Positions 26,864 through 34,460 of a stretch of 64,000 bases of DNA are shown here, piece after piece. A program made the translations under genes and the position numbers. Location of the stretch: the NCBI GenBank assembly GCA_021414085.1, contig JAIOPC010000014.1, positions 434,001 through 498,000 of the forward strand, given 5' to 3'. Under the pieces are notes generated by a model, which saw only the letters and a list, made by a program, of their open reading frames with translations, was not told the DNA's origin and made no database searches. The stretch is from Actinomycetes bacterium. GTDB lineage: Bacteria; Actinomycetota; Acidimicrobiia; Acidimicrobiales; Ilumatobacteraceae. The number at the start of each line of letters is the position of its first letter. The stretch's first letter is position 1.

Positions 26864-28270
26864 ATGAGTAGCCCTCGCTTTCGAATCGCGCCTTCGCCTA
26901 CGGGCTACTTCCACGTGGGCGGCGCGCGCACCGCGCTCTTCAACTGGGCGCTTGCCCGCCAGCTCGGTGGAACCTTCGTGCTGCGCATCGAAGACACCGA
27001 CACCGATCGCAACCGTCCGGAGTGGACGCAGGGGATCATCGACGCGCTCGCCTGGATCGGGATCAGCGCCGACGATCCGCACTTCGAGGGACCGTACCTG
27101 CAGAGTGATTACACGCAGCAGCACGTCGCCGCCGTCCAGCAGCTTGTGGATGCCGGCAAGGCGTACTACTGCGACATGACGGCGGCCGACATCGAGGCGC
27201 GCAACAAAGCCGAGGGTTCAACGGGCTATGCCGGTTGGTCGCGCGATCGCAACCTTGGCCCCGGCCCCGACCGCGTCGTACGATTCCGCGTGCTGGCTGG
27301 CACGACCATCGTGCGCGATCAGGTACGCGGCGACGTCGAGTTCGACAATGCGCTCATCGAAGACTTCGTTCTGCTGCGCAGCAACGGGGCGCCGGTGTTC
27401 TTACTCGCCAACGTTGTCGACGACATTCACATGCGGATCTCACACGTGCTGCGCGCCGAGGAGCATCTGTCGAACACGCCCAAGCAGCAGATGTTGTGGG
27501 AAGCGCTCGGCACGCCGTCGCCGGTGTGGGCGCATGTGCCGCTGCTGGTGAATGAGCAACGCAAGAAGATTTCCAAGCGCCGCGACAAGGTGGCGCTGGA
27601 GCAGTATCGAGCCGAGGGTTATCTAGCGAATGCGATGGTCAACTACTTGATGACGCTCGGGTGGACGCCCAAGGGCCCCGAAGTGCAGCCATGGCCGCAA
27701 ATCGAGGGCGACTTCCGACTGGAAGACGTGCATCTTTCACCCGCCTTCTTCGATCTCAAGAAGCTGGCTGCGTTCAACGGTGACTACATCCGCATGTTGA
27801 GCGCGCATGAGTTTCTTGAGGCGTGCCGTCCGTGGCTGCTCGGGCCCGACGCCGGGTTCCCCGCCGACCGATTCGATGAGACGAAGTTTCTTGCGATGGC
27901 GCCACATATCCAGCCGCGATGCGTAACGCTCGCCGACGCCCCTGGGGTCGTCGACTTCCTGTTCCTCGCCGAGCCGATCATCGATCAGGACGCGTGGGCG
28001 AAGGTGTTCGCAGCGCCCGATGCGGTTGCCGTGCTGCGCGAAGCGATCGTCGCCTATGACGCGATGGTCGAGTGGAATCACGAAGCGCTGAAGAGCACAT
28101 TGGAGGCCATCGGCGCGACGCACGATCTCAAGCTGGGCAAGACGCAAGCGCCGGTGCGTGCCGCGGTCAGTGGTCGCAGCGTCGGCCCGCCTTTGTTCGA
28201 AGCGCTCGAAGTACTGGGTCGCGACGAGACACTGCGGCGAATGCGAAACGCGGAGGCCGCGCTCGCTTGA
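26864..28270 (+). CDS. gltX: Glutamyl-tRNA synthetase
   Basis: Charges tRNA-Glu with glutamate; 468 aa. The class I signature is FHVG within [16 protein letters not shown] (residues 13-28), and the second is KISKR within [34 protein letters not shown] is the GluRS-specific insertion after the first signature. No glutaminyl-tRNA synthetase is seen in this window; in most actinobacteria GluRS also misacylates tRNA-Gln for later amidation, but that cannot be read here. It is 13 nt downstream of the glutamate dehydrogenase gene and overlaps the next gene by 4 nt. Confidence 0.97.
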   Translation: MSSPRFRIAPSPTGYFHVGGARTALFNWALARQLGGTFVLRIEDTDTDRNRPEWTQGIIDALAWIGISADDPHFEGPYLQSDYTQQHVAAVQQLVDAGKAYYCDMTAADIEARNKAEGSTGYAGWSRDRNLGPGPDRVVRFRVLAGTTIVRDQVRGDVEFDNALIEDFVLLRSNGAPVFLLANVVDDIHMRISHVLRAEEHLSNTPKQQMLWEALGTPSPVWAHVPLLVNEQRKKISKRRDKVALEQYRAEGYLANAMVNYLMTLGWTPKGPEVQPWPQIEGDFRLEDVHLSPAFFDLKKLAAFNGDYIRMLSAHEFLEACRPWLLGPDAGFPADRFDETKFLAMAPHIQPRCVTLADAPGVVDFLFLAEPIIDQDAWAKVFAAPDAVAVLREAIVAYDAMVEWNHEALKSTLEAIGATHDLKLGKTQAPVRAAVSGRSVGPPLFEALEVLGRDETLRRMRNAEAALA

Positions 28271-28953
28271 GTGACGAAGCGGCGAGCCCGGTCGTTGACG
28301 AGCCGACCGTTGATGAACCCACCGCCGAGCAACTGCGTCGTAAGCGCAGGTGGCGTCGAGTGCGCCGCAGTGTCTACGCCGGGTTTGCATTGCTGACGCT
28401 GTACTACTCGGCGTCGCTGTGGATCGTTCACTCGACGGGTACGAGCGATCAGGCGCGTCGCGTCGATGCGATCGTGGTGATGGGTGCCGCACAATACGAC
28501 GGCCGCCCTTCTCCGCAGCTGGCGGCGCGCCTCGATCACGTCGTCGAGTTGTGGGATCAGGGTTTCGCCCCGATGATCATCACGACCGGCTACAAGCAAC
28601 CGGGAGACCGGTTTACCGAGGCCGAGTCGTCTCGGAATTACCTGGTCGATCGCGGCGTGCCGGCCACTGCAATCGTCCAAGTCGGCGGCACCAACTCATA
28701 CGAGACGTTGCGCGAGGTGCGCGACGCCGTGCGGGCTCGCGGCGACGAGAGCGTGCTGCTGGTGACGGATCCGTATCACTCGTTGCGTGTACGCATGATC
28801 AGCCAGGAGCTCGGCCTGACGGCGTACGTGTCGCCCACCCGATCCAGCCCGGTGCAGGGCAGCGACGAGTTCCTGCGCGAGATGCGGGAAGCTGCCGGCG
28901 TGGCTGTCGGACGGATTATCGGCTTCGATTCGCTGCTGTTTCTGAGCGGTTGA
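28267..28953 (+). CDS. DUF218 (YdcF/SanA/ElyC-type) membrane-anchored protein
   Basis: A 228-aa protein with an acidic N-terminal tail, a basic stretch ([13 protein letters not shown]), and one transmembrane segment (about 36-55, [19 protein letters not shown]), followed by the DUF218 domain: [21 protein letters not shown], then [22 protein letters not shown], and [16 protein letters not shown]. Family members act at the cell envelope (vancomycin exclusion, envelope biogenesis) but the reaction is unknown. The start is a TTG at 28267 overlapping the gltX stop (TTGA), with GGAGG 10 nt upstream; it is the weakest part of the call. Confidence 0.82.
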   Translation: MSDEAASPVVDEPTVDEPTAEQLRRKRRWRRVRRSVYAGFALLTLYYSASLWIVHSTGTSDQARRVDAIVVMGAAQYDGRPSPQLAARLDHVVELWDQGFAPMIITTGYKQPGDRFTEAESSRNYLVDRGVPATAIVQVGGTNSYETLREVRDAVRARGDESVLLVTDPYHSLRVRMISQELGLTAYVSPTRSSPVQGSDEFLREMREAAGVAVGRIIGFDSLLFLSG

Positions 28954-29023
28954 ACGGTGACCTTCGGCCCTGCTGATTCCGGTGAACGCGGGTGCACAGT
29001 GAAGACGAAAGAGAGGCACGATC

Positions 29024-29383
29024 ATGAACGCCAACGGTTATGGCAAGGCAGTTCTTGAAGAACTCAGGCCGCTACATCGTGAGCTGCGCCACGCAATTCC
29101 CGATGTGTACAAGGGATTCGGTGACTTCCACCACGCCGCCTTCGCCGCTGGAGAGATGGACGTGAAGACCAAGGAGCTGATCGCGTTTGCGATCGCTGTC
29201 ATTCAACGCTGCGACGGCTGCATTGCCTCGCACGCCGAGGGCGCTGCCAAGGCGGGCGCCACCTGCCAGGAGGCCGCCGAGGCCATTGGTGTCGCCATGT
29301 TGATGAGCGGCGGACCAGGCACCATCTACGGCCCCCGGGCGTACGCAGCTTTCTGCGAGTTCTCGCTCGCTCTCGCTGCCTAA
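29024..29383 (+). CDS. AhpD-like / carboxymuconolactone decarboxylase family protein
   Basis: A 119-aa small alpha-helical protein of the AhpD/CMD superfamily. The active-site motif CDGCIASH (CxxC with the following His) lies at about residues 65-72, so it may be a thiol peroxidase-like or alkylhydroperoxidase protein, or a decarboxylase. KELIAFAIAVIQRCDGC leads into it. AhpD partners such as AhpC are not seen nearby. The ATG at 29024 follows a purine-rich site (AAAGAGAGG). It stands alone between gltX-DUF218 and the tRNA genes, on the same strand. Confidence 0.88.
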   Translation: MNANGYGKAVLEELRPLHRELRHAIPDVYKGFGDFHHAAFAAGEMDVKTKELIAFAIAVIQRCDGCIASHAEGAAKAGATCQEAAEAIGVAMLMSGGPGTIYGPRAYAAFCEFSLALAA

Positions 29384-29438
29384 AAAGCGCAATCGCAAGG
29401 CCCGTTGCTACACTCACCCCGCTCTTCGGTGACACCGA

Positions 29439-29510
29439 TGGGGTGTGGTGTAACTGGCAACACAGCAGATTCTGGATCTGTTATTCAAGGTTCGATTCCT
29501 TGCACCCCAA
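29439..29510 (+). tRNA. tRNA-Gln (CTG anticodon)
   Basis: A 72-nt cloverleaf. The acceptor stem is TGGGGTG with CACCCCA, and the anticodon arm is GCAGA-TTCTGGA-TCTGT with CTG in the loop. The T arm carries GGTTCGATTCC. The CCA end is not encoded in the tRNA, although CC follows. It reads CAG codons. Confidence 0.93.
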
Positions 29511-29561
29511 CCAGCTCGCCGAGGTGGCGTGCTCACATAGCCCGCAAGGGTGCGTAGCTTG

Positions 29562-29632
29562 GCCCGTTCGTCTAGAGGCCTAGGACACCACCCTCTCAAG
29601 GTGGCGGCACGGGTTCGAATCCCGTACGGGCT
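29562..29632 (+). tRNA. tRNA-Glu (CTC anticodon)
   Basis: A 71-nt cloverleaf. The acceptor GCCCGT pairs with ACGGGC; the anticodon arm is CCACC-CTCTCAA-GGTGG with CTC; the T arm is CGGGTTCGAATCCCG. It reads GAG codons. Its 3' end plus the following bases are duplicated at 34400-34443, marking the left border of the island. Confidence 0.93.
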
Positions 29633-29638
29633 ACTGAA
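29595..29638 (+). repeat. attL: 44-bp repeat, 3' half of tRNA-Glu
   Basis: Forty-four bases, from the CTCAAG of the anticodon loop through ACTGAA past the tRNA end, recur exactly at 34400-34443. The left copy belongs to the intact tRNA. This is the usual signature of an element integrated by a tyrosine recombinase at a tRNA gene. Confidence 0.9.
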
Positions 29639-29640
29639 AT

Positions 29641-29655
29641 GCCGCAGCTCAGAGC
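29641..29655 (+). repeat. Island terminal motif, left copy
   Basis: GCCGCAGCTCAGAGC, just inside attL, matches 34348-34362 at 14 of 15 bases. A T-run (29659-29664) follows, so it may be part of the tRNA-Glu transcript end. It may instead be a recombinase arm site. Confidence 0.5.
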
Positions 29656-29807
29656 ATCTTTTTTGGCGTGCGAATCTCCTACACTCGACTGGGTCGTGTG
29701 CTTGTTGTGCCCGAATGGCACACCTTGCGAGGCGGCGCCCGCGATTTTGGTTCTTTGAAGCGGGATCCAGGCTGGCAACAGCGTCTGACTGTGAAGCTTC
29801 GGCGGTT

Positions 29808-30479
29808 CTACCCGCTTCCGAGTTCGGTGACAAACGCCTCTATCTCGTCGTATTTCTCGGGCCACCTGAAGTAGTCATCCTCACCAGGCCGACTCCACTG
29901 CCACGGAGGCAGCGGGGCGCCGTTGATGAAGTTTTGCAATTGTCTGCTGATCGACAACACCATGTATCCCATGACCGTGCGGAGGCGGTCGTTTGCGATC
30001 TTTCGTGCGATTGCCAGCACCACGACGCCGATTCTCAGCCGATCGCGCAATTCTTCGTTGAGAGCAACGTGATATTCGATCGTGAGTTGCTCGTCGAGCA
30101 GGTCAAGTTGGGGCTGAGTTAGCGGCACGCCAGCCTCAATGCTTGCGACTCCGATTGCCCGTAACGCTCGTTCGGCGGTCGCCAAGTCACGCTCCTTGGT
30201 CCACCGCAGTTCCCTGTCATCTCGGTCACGTAGCCGTCGGCTCTCGGCTTCTCGCTCTGCCCGTCCAGCTGCCGTCAAGGCGACGAAGGCCGCAAGCACC
30301 GTTCCGAGGGCGGCCATCCAGTCGCCGACAGTGCCGACCTTTGCCAACGAAAAGGGCCCATCCCACAGGGACAGGAGCACGCCACCAACGGCTAGGACGG
30401 TGCAGCCTGCAAGCATTGTGCGAGCTTGTTTCTCGAGCGTCGACCTTGGCTCACGCTGCTTGCCATTGTTCCCGTTCAC
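29808..30479 (-). CDS. Membrane protein with two TM segments and coiled coil (island)
   Basis: A 223-aa protein of unknown function. The GTG start at 30479 overlaps the stop of the HTH-ImmA gene (GTGA), so the two are coupled. Hydrophobic segments MLAGCTVLAVGGVLLSLW and WMAALGTVLAAFVALTAAG (about 22-40 and 54-74) are followed by a charged helix rich in Arg and Glu, from AEREAESRRLRDRDD, that should form a coiled coil, then a soluble domain of about 130 residues ending EIEAFVTELGSG. No enzyme motif is seen. Together with a metalloprotease it resembles membrane effectors of TA or defence modules, by architecture only. Longer starts would overlap the upstream gene. Confidence 0.6.
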   Translation of the reverse strand: MNGNNGKQREPRSTLEKQARTMLAGCTVLAVGGVLLSLWDGPFSLAKVGTVGDWMAALGTVLAAFVALTAAGRAEREAESRRLRDRDDRELRWTKERDLATAERALRAIGVASIEAGVPLTQPQLDLLDEQLTIEYHVALNEELRDRLRIGVVVLAIARKIANDRLRTVMGYMVLSISRQLQNFINGAPLPPWQWSRPGEDDYFRWPEKYDEIEAFVTELGSG

Positions 30480-31669
30480 GGCGACGTGATTCGCGGCGAT
30501 GCCGTGGGGGGCGTGCGCCGGGACCGTCGCTCCGCCAACGACACAATTTCCGCTGGAGCCCCCGTTGGGGACCAATCCGTCCACCTTTGGAAATGCGATG
30601 CGTGAATTCCGCTTGCCGCGACGGCGGCCTGCGTCGGGTCGTCGCCGCGGGCACGCCTTGCAAGCGACTTCGTAAGCCACACTGCGGATTCGTTGCCGAC
30701 CTCGACAGGTTCGGAAGTGTTCCAGCCGCGCGAAGAGATCTGCTTGAAGAGGCTTCTGGCTTGGTCGTCGTCGATAACTCCTAAGACCCTGAACCTCGTT
30801 ACGAGGGCCTTGATAGAAATTCCCCAATCACCCTTGATCAGAGCGAGAGTCCGCAAAGTGACCCGACCGCCATGCTCTTTCAAACTCTCGGACATGCCAT
30901 CTCCCGGCGCGAGAAACGCTCCGGCGAACCGATGCGCCTGACGCTCAATCAAGGCCGCGTCCTCCGCAGTCTGTGGTGGCCCAACCATTGCGTGGAGTGC
31001 GACATGCCCAAGTTCGTGCGCCACCGTGAATCGCTGCCGGTCCCCGGGCACACCTTGGACGTGGCCGGTGGACGGCCGGCTTACGCAAATGATCGGCGCA
31101 ACACCCGAGCGAATTGAAAGCCCAAGGTGGCGACCTAGCTCCTCGCGCATCGGGAGCACAACACATCCGAGGCGTTCGCAAGCGCGGATCGTATTGCCAA
31201 CGACCTCCGTGGGTCCCAGGTCAATCTGCGCCCGTACTTCAAGTGCGTACTGCTCAATGTCGTCTTCGTCCAAGACATCACCGCGATACATCGGGATGAT
31301 GGCTGGCAATGTTCGAAGTTGAAGCAATTCGATCGCCTCAACGGCGAGCGTGCAATCAGCAATCTGACGGTCTAGAGCGCGCTTACTCGCGTCCGCGTAA
31401 GCACGAAGCCATGGTCGCGAAAGGGGGCCGACTTCGGTTGGATTCACAAAGTAGCTCTCGCTACAGCGAAACGTTTCGACGAGTCGCTTCATCACATCGC
31501 TTGAGGGCACGAGCCGGCCGGACTCGAGTGTTGAAACCGTCCCGCTAGAGACTCCCAGCCGCTTCCCTAGCTCAGCTTGGTCGAACCCGTGTATCAGCCT
31601 CAGCCGACGAACGCGGTCCGCGAGGCGCGCCGAATCGGGATGAAAGCGATGCTCAGTTCTGTTGTGCAT
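30476..31669 (-). CDS. HTH-ImmA/IrrE-type metalloprotease regulator (island)
   Basis: A 397-aa protein that joins an XRE-type helix-turn-helix (residues 14-70, DSARLADRVRRLRLIHGFDQ then GTVSTLESGRLVPSS) to an M78 ImmA/IrrE zinc peptidase domain. The peptidase motif is HELGH at 218-222. ImmA in ICEBs1 cleaves the repressor of a mobile element, and IrrE/PprI cleaves DdrO after DNA damage; here DNA binding and protease are in one chain, which is common for prophage and TA-related proteins. It starts 4 nt after the preceding gene and overlaps the next one. So it is the middle gene of a three-gene operon. The protease substrate is unknown; the flanking proteins are the natural candidates. Confidence 0.88.
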   Translation of the reverse strand: MHNRTEHRFHPDSARLADRVRRLRLIHGFDQAELGKRLGVSSGTVSTLESGRLVPSSDVMKRLVETFRCSESYFVNPTEVGPLSRPWLRAYADASKRALDRQIADCTLAVEAIELLQLRTLPAIIPMYRGDVLDEDDIEQYALEVRAQIDLGPTEVVGNTIRACERLGCVVLPMREELGRHLGLSIRSGVAPIICVSRPSTGHVQGVPGDRQRFTVAHELGHVALHAMVGPPQTAEDAALIERQAHRFAGAFLAPGDGMSESLKEHGGRVTLRTLALIKGDWGISIKALVTRFRVLGVIDDDQARSLFKQISSRGWNTSEPVEVGNESAVWLTKSLARRARGDDPTQAAVAASGIHASHFQRWTDWSPTGAPAEIVSLAERRSRRTPPTASPRITSP

Positions 31670-31673
31670 GACG

Positions 31674-32300
31674 TCAGCCGGACGTGTTACCAAAGCCGAC
31701 GCCGTCGTCGTCTTCTTCGTCACCGAAGAAATCACCGAGGTCGCCGCCATCATCCGGCGTGAACCGAATGTCGACTCCTGTGCCATCGGCGAAGCCGCCG
31801 CCACCGAGGATGATCTGCTCACCGAAGATGAGTTGTCCGGGAGAACCGTCGGTCTTGCCGAGTATCTCCGCTGCGACCGTCTCTACGACCGTGTGATGCT
31901 CGTTCTCGATAATCATTACAAACGCCCAGACTTCTGCCTCAAACAATCCCGCATCCTCAATCGCGAGCGCCGAATCGGAATTGACTTTTACAACGAGATC
32001 GCCGCGACGGCTCCGTTGGCCCCGCAGAACGCGATAGCGCCGATCGATCGTGCTTAAGAACCGAATCTCTCGACCCTCACCATTCACCGGACGAAAATCA
32101 ATCGCAGCAGTCCCACACGCGCGTCCGACGGCCTGAAGGGCAAGGTCACGAGTCAACGCGCTCATACTCCGCCGACTTCCAAAGGCTCGGTCCGCTGCTA
32201 GAGCGCGATCAATTCGGTAACCTCGTTCCGCGAAGACTTCGCGGAGTTCCTCTGCAAACTTCTGAAGATTGACGAGTTCGCCATCGGCCGGATGTGACAT
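31674..32300 (-). CDS. Unknown 208-aa protein, first gene of the HTH-ImmA operon
   Basis: I do not recognise this protein. It begins MSHPADGELVNLQKFAEELR and has a helical N-terminal region. A basic middle stretch (GQRSRRGDLVVKV) precedes a predicted strand-rich part (ALAIEDAGLFEAEVWAFVMI). A very acidic and Gly-rich tail (residues about 180-208, repeated D, E and G) closes it. No signal peptide or membrane segment is seen. The ATG at 32300 is 8 nt after a TATCCT -10 of a strong promoter, so the message should start at or near the ATG. It could be a toxin, an antitoxin or the protease substrate. Confidence 0.6.
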   Translation of the reverse strand: MSHPADGELVNLQKFAEELREVFAERGYRIDRALAADRAFGSRRSMSALTRDLALQAVGRACGTAAIDFRPVNGEGREIRFLSTIDRRYRVLRGQRSRRGDLVVKVNSDSALAIEDAGLFEAEVWAFVMIIENEHHTVVETVAAEILGKTDGSPGQLIFGEQIILGGGGFADGTGVDIRFTPDDGGDLGDFFGDEEDDDGVGFGNTSG

Positions 32301-32308
32301 TGGGCTTG

Positions 32309-32337
32309 AGGATATTCGTTCGAATGTCACATGTCAA
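32309..32337 (-). promoter_or_regulatory. Strong promoter with operator, island HTH-ImmA operon
   Basis: Read on the minus strand, TTGACA (32332-32337) and TATCCT (32309-32314) are 17 nt apart, the best sigma-70-type promoter in this window. A perfect palindrome ATTCG-AA-CGAAT fills 32314-32325, between the two boxes. A TGACAT direct repeat lies in the -35 region. The HTH protein encoded in the operon is the likely ligand, giving autoregulation. Confidence 0.7.
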
Positions 32338-32525
32338 GCATTTGCTCGCGCCTGTGCCCGAGAGGTACTAAAGAGCCCTTCCTAAACCGTTCCGGAGCAC
32401 CAGGCATTTGGACGCCCGCGAATGCGTTGTCGGGCATGAACTCGTCAGTGAGTCCAGAATGGTGGCCGCGCACGTGGGTCGGACGACTCTTAGCCGTCCG
32501 GTAGGAGCCGTCTAGAGTCCCCCGA

Positions 32526-32927
32526 ATGAAAGTTCTTGGACTTATGGCGGCGGCGCTCTTGGTCGCTTGCGCGGGAGCGTCTAAGGCTGACCCAACGACG
32601 GCGCCGCTTGCTACAACGGTGGAAGCGACTACGACCACCGACGTCCCGTGCGAGACGCGGACGACAGAAATGCTTGACGTTATGGACGTAGTTTTCACTC
32701 AAGTGCAAGCGGCGAACGGTGGGGTGCCCGCTGGAGCAGACGAGTTCATCGCCACTGCTGTGACCTTCCCCGAGGCATGTGACACGACTGAGCTACTGCT
32801 TCACTTGAACAACGAACTTGCCAGCCCCAACGCGGACCGCGCGAGTTGGGCGCGAACGATCCTTCCCGCTATGTGCGATATCTGGAAGGACCGCGGGAGC
32901 GCGGCAGCCCAAGCAGCTTGTCCCTGA
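32526..32927 (+). CDS. Small secreted lipoprotein (island)
   Basis: A 133-aa protein with a short signal peptide ending in the lipobox LVAC (Cys15). A Thr-rich linker (about 20-42) follows and then a small soluble domain of about 85 residues with four Cys residues (PCETRTTEMLDVM, EACDTTELLL, MCDIW, QAACP), which may form two disulfides. The function is unknown. A TAGAGT box at 32513-32518 stands 7 nt before the ATG, with a poor -35. It is the only plus-strand gene of the island, and it is placed between the two minus-strand operons. Confidence 0.65.
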   Translation: MKVLGLMAAALLVACAGASKADPTTAPLATTVEATTTTDVPCETRTTEMLDVMDVVFTQVQAANGGVPAGADEFIATAVTFPEACDTTELLLHLNNELASPNADRASWARTILPAMCDIWKDRGSAAAQAACP

Positions 32928-32931
32928 TTCC

Positions 32932-33195
32932 CTAGGAGCGAATCAGAGCGATGACGCTGATTGGCAAGCTAATGGCGGTCAGCATGACAGCAACTCGAGT
33001 CCAAAACATTGTCTTGGCAGCTTGGAGCAGCTGTATGGCTTCCCCGAAATCCCAACCGTTGCCTGGATACTTGGAATGGACGTATTGATAGAGCAGTTGC
33101 TTCGGGGAGGATGAGTGGAGGGTTCGCGCCATCCAATCAATATCGCTTTCGCCTTCCCGTTGGGGCGGGACTCGCTTAGGGCTGATTCGTTTCAT
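32932..33195 (-). CDS. Small membrane protein (island)
   Basis: An 87-aa protein with a basic start (MKRISPKRVPPQREGE), a soluble segment, and a single C-terminal hydrophobic helix (about 66-84, WTRVAVMLTAISLPISVIA) with the C-terminus only a few residues beyond. It could be tail-anchored. A TACGCT box (33204-33209) 8 nt before the ATG supports the start. It is convergent with the lipoprotein gene, ending 5 nt after it. Nothing in the sequence shows a function. Confidence 0.5.
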   Translation of the reverse strand: MKRISPKRVPPQREGESDIDWMARTLHSSSPKQLLYQYVHSKYPGNGWDFGEAIQLLQAAKTMFWTRVAVMLTAISLPISVIALIRS

Positions 33196-33476
33196 GGTTC
33201 GCCAGCGTAGGTGGCTACCTCCAGACCCAAGAGAAGCGCGCCCACTACCTAACTAGTGTCAACGAATGTTGAGCCACGCCTTCCCCCACTGGGACCGATT
33301 GAGCGCTCAGCTGCCAAGACGAGTTCCTGAGCTGTGGCTTGCGCGTTTGCCTGTACGCCAAAAGCGCGATGACGACCGTTAAGACCGGGGCGAACTGAAG
33401 TGCGACTCACCAACGTCACCCCACGGGATGCTGGATGAACCTAGGGTCGTGTGAAGCCAGTCAACCTCCGCGGTCA

Positions 33477-34094
33477 TCACTCGCTTCTCATCTCACGGTC
33501 AACGAGTTGTTGGTCGTGGATCCCTCCGTCTCTAGCGAGCCGCAGCAATAAGCCGTCAACATACTTAGCCCAATACAGCCCGTTGGTATCGCGGAAGGTC
33601 ACACCGCACTTGTCCTCGGCGACGAAGCTGACCTGAACATATTCGGAGTAGAGAGTCTCCGAGGACGACGGAGCGAACGACTTTGCCTCGTGTACCGGAC
33701 CTCTGAACGTAACCGCGGAGTGGATGTAGAACGGACGTAATTCAAGCAAATAGCTCTGACCAGAGTTCGTGACCTCAAACCGAATCGTTCCATGCTGAGG
33801 TTGAGTCGGCTCGCCCTGGTGCCAGGTTTCCATACGCGTGCAGAGCACGTGTTCCGCCTGCCAGCGTTCGCGCGCTTCTGCGTCTCGTTTAATGCGATCA
33901 CGCTGAACGTCAATCGCCTCTCGTGTCAGCGCTTGTTCAGCCGCGATCTGTCGCGCGTTCTCTTCGCGTTCCCGAGCGATGTTCTTGTTGTTAAACCAAA
34001 TCGTGACTGCGGCGACGACAACCGCAGCGAATCCACCGACTGCGGCGAGTAGCTCCGTAATCGTTCCCCATTGAATGTCCGACTTCGCGATCAC
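33477..34094 (-). CDS. Membrane-anchored coiled-coil protein (island)
   Basis: A 205-aa protein. An N-terminal membrane helix (about 12-32, ELLAAVGGFAAVVVAAVTIW) is followed by a long Glu, Arg, Ala-rich coiled coil (about 35-80, AREREENARQIAAEQAL and more). After that comes a strand-rich domain with GTIRFEVTNSGQSYLLELRP and GLYWAKYVDGLLLRLARD. It has the same order, membrane helix then coiled coil then soluble domain, as the 223-aa island protein, though I see no sequence similarity. The GTG start at 34094 overlaps the stop of a 58-aa gene (GTGA). No enzyme motif is seen. Confidence 0.6.
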   Translation of the reverse strand: MIAKSDIQWGTITELLAAVGGFAAVVVAAVTIWFNNKNIAREREENARQIAAEQALTREAIDVQRDRIKRDAEARERWQAEHVLCTRMETWHQGEPTQPQHGTIRFEVTNSGQSYLLELRPFYIHSAVTFRGPVHEAKSFAPSSSETLYSEYVQVSFVAEDKCGVTFRDTNGLYWAKYVDGLLLRLARDGGIHDQQLVDREMRSE

Positions 34095-34267
34095 GAGTCC
34101 TTCTCAATCACGACGTGAACACGCGATAACTCATTGGCGATGGCAAGCAGTGCCATGGTCTGAGCTATGCCGATACGGTCGGAAGTCGAAAGGTCAACGT
34201 CCGGGGACTTCTCAATGTCCCTGACGTACTTCATGACTTGGCTGAAAAGTTCGTTGTCCTCGTCCAT
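34091..34267 (-). CDS. 58-aa protein coupled to membrane coiled-coil gene (island)
   Basis: A small frame starting MDEDNELFSQVMKYVRDIE and ending VHVVIEKDS, 58 aa. It is acidic at the N-terminus and helical (IAQTMALLAIANELSR). It has a plausible promoter: a TACCTT box (34274-34279) 6 nt before the ATG. It overlaps the following gene by 4 nt (GTGA), which argues strongly for its being translated. The pair has the size and order of an antitoxin before a larger protein, but no DNA-binding motif is visible, so this is only an idea. Confidence 0.5.
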   Translation of the reverse strand: MDEDNELFSQVMKYVRDIEKSPDVDLSTSDRIGIAQTMALLAIANELSRVHVVIEKDS

Positions 34268-34347
34268 GGCGTCAAGGTACCGCGCGGGTGCGACGCCTAT
34301 TACCTACGCTCCCTTGAATCCTGCTGACGACGACGCAAACCCACATA

Positions 34348-34362
34348 GCCGCAGGTCAGAGC
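34348..34362 (+). repeat. Island terminal motif, right copy
   Basis: GCCGCAGGTCAGAGC lies 37 nt before attR and is 14/15 like 29641-29655. Its central part with the following bases (GGTC-AGAGC-GACC, then six T) can also fold as a terminator on the plus strand. A reversed copy, GCTCTGACCACGGC, lies just past attR at 34448-34461. Confidence 0.5.
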
Positions 34363-34399
34363 GACCCTTTTTTCGATTTATGTACTTCCGGTGACCGCC

Positions 34400-34443
34400 C
34401 TCAAGGTGGCGGCACGGGTTCGAATCCCGTACGGGCTACTGAA
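34400..34443 (+). repeat. attR: 44-bp copy of the tRNA-Glu 3' half
   Basis: An exact 44-bp copy of 29595-29638. It lacks the 5' half of a tRNA, so it is not a functional gene. It marks the right border of the island, next to the 3' end of dinB. Confidence 0.9.
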
Positions 34444-34460
34444 GTTGGCTCTGACCACGG

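Larger units (their letters stand above)
29595..34443. mobile_element. 4.8-kb genomic island at tRNA-Glu, no visible integrase
   Basis: The island is defined by exact 44-bp repeats at both ends, one the tRNA-Glu 3' half. It contains seven genes. Six are of unknown function or general type; one is an HTH-ImmA/IrrE metalloprotease. No gene resembles an integrase, transposase, relaxase or replication protein. The base composition and codon use look less GC-biased than in flanking genes. The island therefore looks like a mobilised-in-trans satellite or a decayed element that keeps its cargo. The gaps 29665-29807 and 33196-33476 hold no convincing gene. Confidence 0.82.

Noticed and set aside
28072-28266. 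N-terminal extension of the DUF218 gene inside gltX
   Set aside because: The frame is open, but it lies wholly in the gltX coding sequence; a GGAGG site before the TTG at 28267 favours the short form.
34400-34443. A second tRNA-Glu gene
   Set aside because: Only the 3' half is present; the D arm and 5' acceptor strand are missing. It is the attR repeat of the island.
29595-34443. Prophage remnant
   Set aside because: No structural, lysis or packaging gene is present, and the HTH-ImmA protein alone does not prove phage origin.
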